Assembly (NCBI GenBank): GCA_017441385.1
Contig: JAFRXY010000064.1
Location: 1 to 64,000 of the forward strand
Length of the DNA: 64,000 nucleotides
Reading direction: 5' to 3'
Origin: Clostridia bacterium
GTDB taxonomy: Bacteria; Bacillota; Clostridia; Oscillospirales; Acutalibacteraceae
Shown here: one piece after another, positions 16,120 through 24,319 of the stretch
How the letters are laid out: each line of letters opens with the position of its first letter
Position numbering within the stretch: position 1 is the stretch's first letter
The notes under the pieces: model-generated
What the model saw: only the letters and a program-made list of their open reading frames with translations
The model's database searches: none
Told to the model about the DNA's origin: nothing
Made by a program: the position numbers and the translations under genes

Positions 16120-16985
16120 TCCAGTTCGTCCTCCTCTAAGTTTACAAAATTTTTCAGATTGAATTTCTTCTTGACGGGTTTGAAAACTACTATTACAATG
16201 AGCACAAAGATGATCGGCATTGCAACCACGGGCGTGACGATAACGCGGTCCACCAGATACGCGTCCGATGTAATGTAAATCTCTCTGTGTCTGATTGTTT
16301 CGATTCGTGTGCCCTGAACCAGCAGTCTGTGCGTGTTGATGCCGTAGGGGGTACAGGTTACCAGTGTGCAGTAATCCTCACCCTTCACAATCTGCACATC
16401 GCTGATATCGTCAGGAAGCACAATTTTCACCTGAACAACTTCATATGTCAGTTCCTCACCTAAGACATTAATGACGAAGCTGTCGCCCACCTGCATTTTA
16501 TCGAGGTTCGTAAAAAGCTTAGCGTGGGGAAGTCCACGGTGCGCCATGATGACGGAGTGCGTGCTTTCACCGCCAACCGGAAGGCTGGAGCCTTCGAAAT
16601 GCCCGCAGGCTATGTTCAGCACAGCGTCGTCCGCGCCGTGATAGATCGGAATTTCCAGCTGAAGCTTGTCGATGGAAATGTATCCCATAATGCCGTTGCC
16701 GCCTATGTTGCAAGCGGCTTTATACTGTTTGTCGAGTTTCTTGTACTCCCCCAGAGGAAAGGTCAGCTTGGCGAGCTTTTTGTTGTAGGCGTTTGCTTTT
16801 TCCCACTCGGCGGAGTAATCTTCCTCTGACATATCCTTGATCAGTCTCTCATAGTCTACTACAGCCTTTGACTGTACTTTGGAATTCCAGTATTGACTGA
16901 GAGCCGGGTATAACAGCACGGAGAGACCTATGAAAAACACGATCAGCAATATTAATGTGAAGATTCTATTGGTCGTTTGCTTCAT
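16116..16985 (-). CDS. Class C (pilus-polymerising) sortase
   Basis: Encodes 289 residues with N-terminal (about 7-27) and C-terminal (about 246-270) membrane helices, the class C layout. Catalytic residues are present: His in VIMAHRG, Cys in CTLVTCTPYG, Arg in THRLLVQGT. IMGYISIDKLQLEIPIYHG is the substrate-groove strand. It would join pilins by isopeptide bonds between the LPxTG threonine and a pilin lysine. The lid motif DP(F/W/Y) usual upstream of the barrel is not recognisable; TFPLGEY occupies that region. ATG 16985 is chosen for its SD GGGAG; the upstream ATGs lack one. It sits between the major pilin and the VPKTG pilin it probably polymerises. Confidence 0.93.
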   Translation of the reverse strand: MKQTTNRIFTLILLIVFFIGLSVLLYPALSQYWNSKVQSKAVVDYERLIKDMSEEDYSAEWEKANAYNKKLAKLTFPLGEYKKLDKQYKAACNIGGNGIMGYISIDKLQLEIPIYHGADDAVLNIACGHFEGSSLPVGGESTHSVIMAHRGLPHAKLFTNLDKMQVGDSFVINVLGEELTYEVVQVKIVLPDDISDVQIVKGEDYCTLVTCTPYGINTHRLLVQGTRIETIRHREIYITSDAYLVDRVIVTPVVAMPIIFVLIVIVVFKPVKKKFNLKNFVNLEEDELE

Positions 16986-17116
16986 GTGTATCTCCCTGAC
17001 GTTATGCCGCATCATCATTCAAAGAAGCGGGAGGGAAAGCGGGAACGTGCTTTCCCTCTCGTCCAGTGAATTGAATTATGAATTGTCAAATAGTGTCCTT
17101 ACATAGACTCCTGAAA

Positions 17117-18523
17117 TCAGAACTCTTCCTTAGCGATTCTCTTGTTGGTGACCATGAAGACACCGGCAGCGAGAATAGCGAAAATGCCGAATGCGTAGAA
17201 GAGTGTGGTGCCCATAGCGCCTGTTGCAGGAAGAGCGGTACCGGTCTTGTTTTCAACCTCAACAACGGTTGTGTTGTCAGCAGCGACACTGTTGACTGCC
17301 ACATCCTCTGTGAGCTTGTTGTAACCGGCGGGAGCCTCGGTTTCCTTAAGAGCGTAGGCGGCATCGCTGTCAACACCGGTGATCACAATATTGCCGGCAG
17401 CGACTGTTACGAATTCCTCAACACCTGTCTCGCCTGTGTATGCTACACGGTACTCGGTGTCGCTTACCTTGACAAGGCTGACAACCGCGTTGTCCTTGAG
17501 AAGCTGGAAGCTTGCGTCGGCGAGGATTGTCTTGGTTTCACCCTGCTTGAAGAACTTGAAGACTCCAAAAGAGTTGGTCTTCACTGTGACTTCATCTTCA
17601 GCGGTCTGCTTGGAATAGGTCATCTTGACGGCGTTCTTGATGTCGGCGCCTGCAACAGCCTTTGCGTTGACGGTTGCGTCATAGGTGATAACAAGTGTGC
17701 CGTTCTCGTCAAGAGCCTTGACCTTTGCGGCTGCAACGGTGAATGTGATCTTCTGGCCGTCAACAGCAACCTTGACTTCATCTTCCTTGGCAGCGCTGCC
17801 GTCCACCTTGACGGTACCCTCGGTGAAGGTCAGAGCATCGTCCATTGTGTCGACCAGAACGATGGCCTTGTCAGTGCCTTTGCCGTCGGTAACGGTAATC
17901 TGGAAGGAAACAGTGTCGCCGATCTGAGCATACTGGCTGTCCGCCCAGTTGGTGCCGTTGTCAGCAACCTTCTTCTCCACTGTGGGAGCGGTGTTCTTTT
18001 CCTTGATGGTAGCGGTGGGATGTGTGGTATCAATTGCGCAGAGTGCGCCGAGAGTTGTATTTACGAAATAGTAGCCGGGCTCTGTCAGAGCAAGTTCAAG
18101 AGCGCCGTCGGCTGTGCTGTCCTTGGAAGCGGCAGCGGTCATAGCGGTCTTGTCTGCTTTATAGAGAAGGGTGGCAAAAGCCGCAGCGTCGAAAGAATCG
18201 GTCTTCTCGACATTCCATACGCCGGCAGTTGTGGTCTTTGTGAACTTCAGACCGTTTGCTTCGAAAGAAGCGGCAGTCTTGTCATTGGCTGAGGTAACAA
18301 GTGCCCACCACTCACTGCTGTCCGAAATGGTGTATGCATGGGGATCTTCCTCATTGCTGCCCGCATAGGCAACATCAAAGACTTTGTAAGCGGCGTAGGT
18401 CTCGCCCTTTTTGGAGTTGTCTACCGTGATCTTGTATTCATCAGCTGCAAAAGCTGTGAATCCGCTCACTGCAAACGCCATAAGAGCGACGAGCAGAACA
18501 GAGAGAATCTTTTTTGTCTTCAT
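17117..18523 (-). CDS. Major pilin (SpaH/EbpB-like, LPATG anchor)
   Basis: Encodes 468 residues: signal peptide (1-26, ending AFAA), an N-terminal domain with YAAYKVFD, a central isopeptide-type domain beginning at TVEKKVADNGTNW (the Lys pair is the candidate pilin-motif lysine), a third Cna-B-like domain with FGVFKFFKQGETKT and the E-box YALKETEAPAGYN, then LPATGAMG, membrane helix and KRIAKEEF tail. These are the parts of sortase-assembled backbone pilins. ATG 18523 is preferred over ATG 18532 because the AAGGAG SD is too close to the latter. It follows the tip adhesin and precedes the class C sortase, the usual tip-backbone-sortase order. Confidence 0.93.
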   Translation of the reverse strand: MKTKKILSVLLVALMAFAVSGFTAFAADEYKITVDNSKKGETYAAYKVFDVAYAGSNEEDPHAYTISDSSEWWALVTSANDKTAASFEANGLKFTKTTTAGVWNVEKTDSFDAAAFATLLYKADKTAMTAAASKDSTADGALELALTEPGYYFVNTTLGALCAIDTTHPTATIKEKNTAPTVEKKVADNGTNWADSQYAQIGDTVSFQITVTDGKGTDKAIVLVDTMDDALTFTEGTVKVDGSAAKEDEVKVAVDGQKITFTVAAAKVKALDENGTLVITYDATVNAKAVAGADIKNAVKMTYSKQTAEDEVTVKTNSFGVFKFFKQGETKTILADASFQLLKDNAVVSLVKVSDTEYRVAYTGETGVEEFVTVAAGNIVITGVDSDAAYALKETEAPAGYNKLTEDVAVNSVAADNTTVVEVENKTGTALPATGAMGTTLFYAFGIFAILAAGVFMVTNKRIAKEEF

Positions 18524-18603
18524 TTTTTCCATTTCTCCTTTAACTTATGATAAAAATATTGTGAATTAACATTTCGCGCAATCAGCCGAATCAGTATCGT
18601 TCC

Positions 18604-21600
18604 CTAAAATACATTGATCAGACTGCGTTTACGCTTAATGCTCAATCCTATCATAATCGGAGTTGTCATGAGTGACAGACCGACTATAAACCAGTTTTTA
18701 ACTCCGGAACCGCCCGTAGAGGGAAGCTCTATGCCAGAGGTGGAATGCAGATAGAATTCAGGAGAATCATCGCTGAATGAGTGGCTGCTGAGCTTGGGCA
18801 GCTTGCCGTCGGAATGGTTGTCATTGCAGTCAACCCACGCAAAGCGCACGAAATTCGTTATGGACTTGCCGTCAGCACTGATTGCGTCTACATTGACAGC
18901 AACGTCTGTTGCCTTGAACGTATAGTTGTCGTCAATCACGGCAGTATCTTTGAAGAGTACAAAGTGCATCGCGAGTTTGCTGAGGTCGTAAGTCGGCGTG
19001 CCGGATACGGCAGGAGCCCCTGTCCAATCGCCGACGCCGTCCGGCACCCAGTCCGTCTTATCGACGTTGTACTTCATGGCGCATGCGTTGTTATATCTGA
19101 TTCCGAATACCTCGCGCTTATCCTTGAAGGTAATCTCAGGAACCACGACATAGACTTTGGCGCTGACATTGTAACCGCTCCAACTGCCGGCGGGGCTCTT
19201 CTTCCTCATCTGAATCTTGATAGCATGGCTGGCTGTCTCGGTAGATTTAGTGGCTTCTTCGGAATCAATAAAATCGGGAAGCTCAATATTGTATTCGGTA
19301 TTGCCGATGACATAATAGTCTCCGCTCTTTGCAGCGTTTGCCTTGATGAACTCAACATACTTGGCGAGCTTTGTCCAGAGTTCATTGGTCAGTCCTTCAT
19401 TGCTGAAGTAAAGTTCCTCGGCGGTCAGTTTTGTGCCATAGTAAACGGTTTTCTTTGCACCATAGGCTTCACCTGTAAAGGGAACGTCCGTATCAGGCAC
19501 TTCAAATGTGCCGATCTGCTCACCGTTGAGGTAAACGCCGGAATTGTCCTTGTTGGTAGGAACATCATAGCCGCCGATGAAATCTTCTTTCGGCTTGACA
19601 GGAACCTCAATGACAATCTTCTTGCCAGAATGCGCGGTATAGGTTTCGCCTTGCTTGATGGCGCCGCACCAGTTGGCGGAATAATCAAAGCCCTTCACGG
19701 ACATCTTTCCATCGTTAAAGGCGACTTCCGCGTCGAACTCTTTCTTGGTGCTTTCATCAAACACAGGCTCGGTTCCGTTCACCGCATTGCTGTCAACAGT
19801 GTAAACCTTGACATCGCTTTCGTTCGCGCCCTCGGGGAACTCAAAGTAATCGGAAACAGCGTCAATAACGGTGGTGTTTTCCTTCAGCTCGGTATTCTGG
19901 GAACCGCCGGTCTGAACAGCCTCAGCTATTGTTTCAAATGCCTCAATCAAAGCGGAGGCACTGGAAGCCGACATATAGTAACGCGTGTCAACCTGCGAAC
20001 CGCTTGAATTGTAGTTGCTGCTCAGATGATGCATGAAGTAGTTGGCATAAGGAGCGGAAGCACTTTCGCTGCCAAGCGATGAAGGCTCCTCAGACCACGG
20101 TTTGCCCTCGGCAGTAGGCCAAGGTTTACAAATGGTGGGGTCAGTCAGGGAGGAAGCGTTCGCGCCGGCAAAGACACCTATAGTATAGATAGTAGCTTTG
20201 TACGTGGACTTAATAGTTTTTGCTTTCTTCAAAGCATCGTTAGCGTTTGCACTGGAGCATTCCATATCGTCAGCGGTGGAGTAACTACGATTGTACCAGC
20301 CGCCATTATTTGCGTTTCCGGGAACACCGTCTGTGAATACAACAACAAGGCGATTTCTTGTGGAATCACTGTTATTTTTGAAAATATTTTCAGCCATTTC
20401 CATGCCTTCGTTAACGTAGGTCTTACCGCCATGTCCGATTTTTCCACTGGCAGTCAGGGCAGCCTCTCTGTGGTTGCTATTTGTCATATCATAAAACGCG
20501 TTTTGATAATCTGAGGTAGTCAGATTGGTCATTTTCTTTGCCGTTTGCGGTTTGGACGGCAGGAATATGCCAGTGTTGTCAACGTCATGACTCGAAAAAC
20601 CAACGATAGCGACTCTGTGAGCAACGTCGTCTTCTGTTCCTAATTTTTTGTCAGGACCCAAAGCACTTGTTTCAATCGTATTGATAAATCCGTTAACAGC
20701 ATCACGCAGAATACGATACTTCTCTCTATCATTCATTTTATCCTGCATTGAACCCGACTGGTCGAGAACCAGAATGATATCCGTCGCGGCAACAGAAGTA
20801 TGAATCTCAATAGAACCGGAACCCTTTGCGAACGCCTCAAGCGTAATGGTGTAATAACCGTCGGCGTTGGGCGTGTCGGAAACCGTCTTTTTGAGCTGCA
20901 TCGGATTTTCAGACTCGGACTTCACCATCTTGGGGTTCAGAAGACCTGCTCTGCGGATAACGGTCTTGGAATCATACTCCGGCAGATCACAGGCTTCTTC
21001 TCCCATTTCCTCCGCCTGCGTCTCCTCGGTTTCCTCGGCGGCGGTTGTTTCTTCCGTGGTTGCCGTTTCGGAAGGCTCCGTCGCGGTGGTTTCCGTTTCG
21101 CTCGCTTCGGTCACTGTTGTTTCAGCTTCAGAAGTCTGCGCTTGGGTAGCGGTTGTTTCTTCGAGCTTGGTTTCCGCGATGGTTTCCTCGATGGTTGTCT
21201 TGACTTCATCGAAGGCAGAAGCAACGGTGGTCGGATTTTCCGGCTCGATTACCTTTTCTTCCTTCGGCTCTTCCTTGGGGAAGCATGCCTTGGTGTGCTT
21301 GTGTTCTTCCTTACCGCAAATCAGCACAGAGTCGACCCTGTAACATTCATCTGTATGAACGTGGTCAGGATCTGTGTTTTCGCAGACCAGAACAGATCTT
21401 CTCTCGTAGCAATCATTGGTATGAGTATGCTCCTCAATACCGCAGATAGCGTCGGGGCTAGACTCCAGCGTAATTGCCGGCAAAATAAGTGCGTAGGTTG
21501 TGCAAAAGACGGTAATGAATCCGAGCACCGCGACAACCTTCTGCCATGTCTTATACCTGCGGTGGCTGTCGTAGATCTTCTCAATTATCGTCTGAACTTC

Positions 21601-21609
21601 TTTCAGCAT
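18604..21609 (-). CDS. vWA-domain pilus tip adhesin (LPSTG anchor)
   Basis: Encodes 1001 residues. A basic N-terminus and a membrane segment containing TTYALILPAIT (about 25-47) are followed by three C-x(n)-H-x-H-x3-C units (Cys56-His61/63-Cys67, Cys76-His83/85-Cys89, Cys98-His103/105-Cys109), a Thr/Glu-rich linker (about 120-210), and a von Willebrand A domain starting at ATDIILVLDQSGSM with MIDAS residues Asp283, Ser285 and Ser287 and later VVFTDGVPG. Beta domains follow, then LPSTGGSG, a membrane helix and a KRKRS tail. Such proteins cap pili and bind host or glycan ligands. The SD GGGAGG precedes ATG 21609. A pilus signal peptidase is encoded directly upstream. Confidence 0.92.
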   Translation of the reverse strand: MLKEVQTIIEKIYDSHRRYKTWQKVVAVLGFITVFCTTYALILPAITLESSPDAICGIEEHTHTNDCYERRSVLVCENTDPDHVHTDECYRVDSVLICGKEEHKHTKACFPKEEPKEEKVIEPENPTTVASAFDEVKTTIEETIAETKLEETTATQAQTSEAETTVTEASETETTATEPSETATTEETTAAEETEETQAEEMGEEACDLPEYDSKTVIRRAGLLNPKMVKSESENPMQLKKTVSDTPNADGYYTITLEAFAKGSGSIEIHTSVAATDIILVLDQSGSMQDKMNDREKYRILRDAVNGFINTIETSALGPDKKLGTEDDVAHRVAIVGFSSHDVDNTGIFLPSKPQTAKKMTNLTTSDYQNAFYDMTNSNHREAALTASGKIGHGGKTYVNEGMEMAENIFKNNSDSTRNRLVVVFTDGVPGNANNGGWYNRSYSTADDMECSSANANDALKKAKTIKSTYKATIYTIGVFAGANASSLTDPTICKPWPTAEGKPWSEEPSSLGSESASAPYANYFMHHLSSNYNSSGSQVDTRYYMSASSASALIEAFETIAEAVQTGGSQNTELKENTTVIDAVSDYFEFPEGANESDVKVYTVDSNAVNGTEPVFDESTKKEFDAEVAFNDGKMSVKGFDYSANWCGAIKQGETYTAHSGKKIVIEVPVKPKEDFIGGYDVPTNKDNSGVYLNGEQIGTFEVPDTDVPFTGEAYGAKKTVYYGTKLTAEELYFSNEGLTNELWTKLAKYVEFIKANAAKSGDYYVIGNTEYNIELPDFIDSEEATKSTETASHAIKIQMRKKSPAGSWSGYNVSAKVYVVVPEITFKDKREVFGIRYNNACAMKYNVDKTDWVPDGVGDWTGAPAVSGTPTYDLSKLAMHFVLFKDTAVIDDNYTFKATDVAVNVDAISADGKSITNFVRFAWVDCNDNHSDGKLPKLSSHSFSDDSPEFYLHSTSGIELPSTGGSGVKNWFIVGLSLMTTPIMIGLSIKRKRSLINVF

Positions 21610-21669
21610 TATTTTGCCTCCCTTCTTTAAATTTTATTTTTACAAGCTGATATAGCGTATAAAACATAC

Positions 21670-22593
21670 TTATTTCTCCACCCCTATGTGCTTCGGCGGC
21701 CAGACGGTGAAAAGAATCTTTCCCACAATTTCATCCCGCGAAACGCATCCGATGGAGGACGAACGGGAATCGATCGACGTCAGCCGGTGGTCGCCTACCA
21801 TGAAGTAGCTTCCCTCCGGCACACGGAAGGGTAACTCTATATCGCACTCGCCTTTTGCCTTTTCCTTTATATAAGGCTCGTCGATCATCTTTCCGTTGAC
21901 TGAAATATTTCCGTCATCATCAATCATAATGACGTCGAGCGGCTTGCCTATTACCCTCTTGACCAGAATCCGGTTGGAATAATAGAAACTGCATATGTCG
22001 CCGTAATCATAGGAGCTTGTCTTGACAGAAACCACAATGTCGCCCTCGTAAAGGGTCGGCGTCATGGAATTGCCGTATATCTGAAGCACCGGCAGCAGCA
22101 GGGTCGCTATCAATGCGGCCGCGGCTGCGGTGACGATCAGCGCATAAACTGTACTGCGAAGGAGTCCGCTGTATCTGTGTCTGAATTTCTCCCGCCGAAG
22201 TTCGTTTTCGATCGCCTCGGTGGTGAAATCGCCGTCCTCGACCATTTCCGCGACGGATTTCTTCTCCGTCCGGGCTGCGTTTTCTTCCGGAGATTGCTCC
22301 GGCGGCGCTTTGTTGAGCAGCCTGCTCTTCCACGCGCCCGCTTTGTAACGGATGGATCGCATCGGTCTGGAATCCCAGATCCTTGCGGCGCAATGACGTA
22401 TCGCTATGGCGAATTTCGTCTTGGTGAAGGCTTTCCAGCCTTCGGAAATCATGGCGCTGAACGACTTCCAGCCCTTGGCAACCGCGCGGCTGAATGACTT
22501 CCAGCCTGTGGCGCACCGGGCGCTGAAGGAACGCCACGCCTTCTTTGATTTATCTGTGAGACTTTGAAGACCGCTTTTCAATTTTTCTTTCAT
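21670..22593 (-). CDS. lepB: Signal peptidase I with an 11-residue-repeat N-terminal extension
   Basis: Encodes 307 residues, much longer than the usual 170-200. Residues 1-140 are cytoplasmic: Trp20, Trp31, Trp42 and Trp53 recur every 11 residues in units like GWKSFSRAVAK and GWKSFSAMISE, a hendecad pattern, then an acidic linker. One membrane helix (about 150-172) leads to the S26 catalytic domain with Ser in YGNSMTPTL, Lys in VKRVIGKP and box E GDHRLTSIDSR, so the enzyme looks active. It would cut signal peptides of the pilins encoded downstream. The start overlaps the coiled-coil gene by 44 bases, a strong sign of co-expression. The repeats could form an amphipathic membrane-lying helix; that is inference. 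Confidence 0.92.
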   Translation of the reverse strand: MKEKLKSGLQSLTDKSKKAWRSFSARCATGWKSFSRAVAKGWKSFSAMISEGWKAFTKTKFAIAIRHCAARIWDSRPMRSIRYKAGAWKSRLLNKAPPEQSPEENAARTEKKSVAEMVEDGDFTTEAIENELRREKFRHRYSGLLRSTVYALIVTAAAAALIATLLLPVLQIYGNSMTPTLYEGDIVVSVKTSSYDYGDICSFYYSNRILVKRVIGKPLDVIMIDDDGNISVNGKMIDEPYIKEKAKGECDIELPFRVPEGSYFMVGDHRLTSIDSRSSSIGCVSRDEIVGKILFTVWPPKHIGVEK

Positions 22594-23266
22594 GCAAAGC
22601 CTCCATTTGTCTGTCCCAGTCCTTTAAATGCTTCATGCGCTTGATAACCTCGTCGGCATAGAGATTCAGCATCTGATGAACCGCTTTTTTGGTGCGTATC
22701 AGGCTTACGCGAATCTGCCTGTCGGTTCGTTTTCTCTTTTCCGCGCAATCCCTTTCGGTCTGCTCTTTCAGCTGACGGATTTCCTCGAGGTATTCGGCGG
22801 CTGCCTTCCGGTCATGCTCCGCCGCCGCAAGGCTTTCCGCCAGGGCAGCCTCCGCCGGCACTTCATGTCCCGCTTGTACCGCGTCTGTCCAAACCTGTTC
22901 GTCCGGAATCTCGCTGATCTCCTCGGGCATTTCGGCGGGTTCCTCGGGTGCGGGCATTTCGGCGGGCTCTTCGGCGCGCGCTCTCGCGGCTCTTGCTTCC
23001 GCCAGTTCCTTCTCCGCCTGCTCGTGCATGAGCCGGATATTGTCAAGATACTGGTCGGCGGCATTCTGCGCATCGGCAAATATGTTATTGAGAACCAGTG
23101 AAGCCTCAGCGATCGACCCGGCTTCCGAAATATTCAGCTCTTTCCGGGCAAGCTGCTCTTTGGCTTCGTTAAGCTGCCTTTGCAGGCGGTCGATCTTTTT
23201 GCTCTGGGCGAGCAAAACCTCCAGAAGCTCCTGCCGGGTCAGCTTTTTCAGTTCCTTTTCTGTCAA
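22550..23266 (-). CDS. Cytoplasmic coiled-coil protein, first gene of the pilus operon
   Basis: Encodes 238 residues without signal peptide or membrane span. The N-terminus MTEKELKKLTRQELLEVLL is followed by long heptad-type helices (about 20-100 and 145-235) split by a Pro/Glu-rich linker with three EEPAEMP-like units. I chose TTG 23266: an SD GAAGGA lies about 10 bases upstream and the product then starts MTEKELKKL; the GTG at 23275 is too close to the SD. Proteins starting this way are common at the head of clostridial sortase-pilus operons, from memory, but no function is assigned. Overlap with lepB suggests a physical or stoichiometric link to the signal peptidase. Confidence 0.75.
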   Translation of the reverse strand: MTEKELKKLTRQELLEVLLAQSKKIDRLQRQLNEAKEQLARKELNISEAGSIAEASLVLNNIFADAQNAADQYLDNIRLMHEQAEKELAEARAARARAEEPAEMPAPEEPAEMPEEISEIPDEQVWTDAVQAGHEVPAEAALAESLAAAEHDRKAAAEYLEEIRQLKEQTERDCAEKRKRTDRQIRVSLIRTKKAVHQMLNLYADEVIKRMKHLKDWDRQMEALHERKIEKRSSKSHR

Positions 23267-23334
23267 CAGGCACACTTCCTTCGCCGCTGCGTCGTGGGGG
23301 GATTTCTTCCATACTCCCCTTTCATTACATGCTG

Positions 23335-23363
23335 ATTATAGCAAATCCATGCGAATAAGTCAA
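23335..23363 (-). promoter_or_regulatory. Promoter of the seven-gene pilus operon
   Basis: Minus strand TTGACT (23363-23358), 17-base spacer, TATAAT (23340-23335), about 70 bases before the first start. One mismatch to full consensus. A palindrome ATACACAATAAAGTGTAT lies upstream at 23441-23458 and could be an operator. Confidence 0.85.
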
Positions 23364-23531
23364 GTCTCAATTTATGTGATTTGCAAAAAATCATCAATTT
23401 GTTTGTGAATTAGCACTAATTCAAATCCGATTTATTTAGAATACACAATAAAGTGTATGGAAAAATGTCGTATAATAGGATTTTATTCTTTGATTACACC
23501 TTTTGAAAAATCTGCTTTTTTCACTTTTATC

Positions 23532-23573
23532 AAAAAGCAGAACCGATATTCCGGTTTAAGAACATCGGTTCTG
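23532..23573 (-). terminator. Terminator of the SipW/TasA-like operon
   Basis: Arms CAGAACCGAT (23538-23547) and ATCGGTTCTG (23564-23573) match perfectly; on the minus strand the stem is followed by C and TTTTT. It lies 130 bases beyond the last stop codon because the 10-bp repeat array intervenes. Confidence 0.85.
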
Positions 23574-23700
23574 TTTATTACGCTTTATTACGCTTTATTA
23601 CGCTTTATTACGCTTTATTACGCTTTATTACGCTTTATTACGCTTTATTACGCTTTATTACGCTTTATTACGCTTTATTACGCTTTATTACGCTTTATTA
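23574..23700. repeat. 12 perfect copies of a 10-bp tandem repeat in the operon 3' UTR
   Basis: CGCTTTATTA is repeated exactly 12 times from 23581 to 23700 with a partial copy (TTTATTA) at 23574-23580. The array lies between the stop codon of the last gene (23705) and its terminator. It is too short in unit and has no spacers, so it is not a CRISPR array; it is a variable-number type repeat. Confidence 0.97.
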
Positions 23701-23704
23701 CCTG

Positions 23705-24298
23705 TCAGCTTTGCGGCAGCGTAGGGGGATTGACTTCCCATACCTGAAGCACGGCGGAATTGGGTTCGGACTGCACGGTCTGGGCAAGAATTTCCAGTTG
23801 CAGCGTATAGTCGGTGATATCGGGTTCGGGATGATTATTGGTCACCGTGCGGCTGGTAATCAGGGGGGTTGTGCTGCACTGACTGTTGACGGGAATTGTA
23901 TAATAGAAATATTCGCCCGAATGTACCCAGTTATTTCCAAGCACTATCGTGTAATCGGTTCCCAGAACGGGCTGCTTGGCGTAGATTTCCCCTGTGCTGT
24001 TCTTCCACGTGGCAACCACCGCGGCACGGACATAAACCGAATAGCCGTGGTCGGTATTGCCCGTATTATCGGTTCGGGTGTCTCCGACACTGATCGAATA
24101 GTCGGCTGCTACTGTCGGATTTACATAAGGCGAAAGGGCAAATGAATTGCTCACCGGGTCTGTCGTCATTTTCAGGTAGGCGTAAATCGGCCCTACGGAC
24201 AGTACTGCCGTCAATGACATCATCGTCAGCAGTGCGAGGAGCATTGTTCTCAGGTGGCGTGAAATTTTAAATGCTTTCAGCCTGTTTAAAATTTTCAT
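23705..24298 (-). CDS. Secreted protein with SipW-type signal, last gene of its operon
   Basis: Encodes 197 residues. A basic N-terminus and a long hydrophobic stretch (about 18-40) end near VGPIYAYLKMTTDP, resembling signals processed by SipW-type peptidases. The mature part is beta-rich (YSVYVRAAVVATWKN, YFYYTIPV, DYTLQLEILAQTVQ) and has no anchor motif. This is the plan of TasA/camelysin-like matrix proteins, where the residue after SxxAxF/Y starts the mature chain. It starts at ATG 24298 with SD GGAGG and follows the InlB-repeat gene by 21 bases. Function inferred only from family resemblance and neighbours. Confidence 0.7.
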   Translation of the reverse strand: MKILNRLKAFKISRHLRTMLLALLTMMSLTAVLSVGPIYAYLKMTTDPVSNSFALSPYVNPTVAADYSISVGDTRTDNTGNTDHGYSVYVRAAVVATWKNSTGEIYAKQPVLGTDYTIVLGNNWVHSGEYFYYTIPVNSQCSTTPLITSRTVTNNHPEPDITDYTLQLEILAQTVQSEPNSAVLQVWEVNPPTLPQS

Positions 24299-24319
24299 TT
24301 CAACAATACCTCCCTCGTC

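Noticed and set aside
23574-23700. Possible CRISPR array
   Set aside because: Units of 10 bp without spacers and no cas genes.
23457-23747. Plus-strand frame with repeated ITLYYALLRF
   Set aside because: It is a translation of the 10-bp tandem repeat, which stays open only because the unit contains no stop in phase; no SD.
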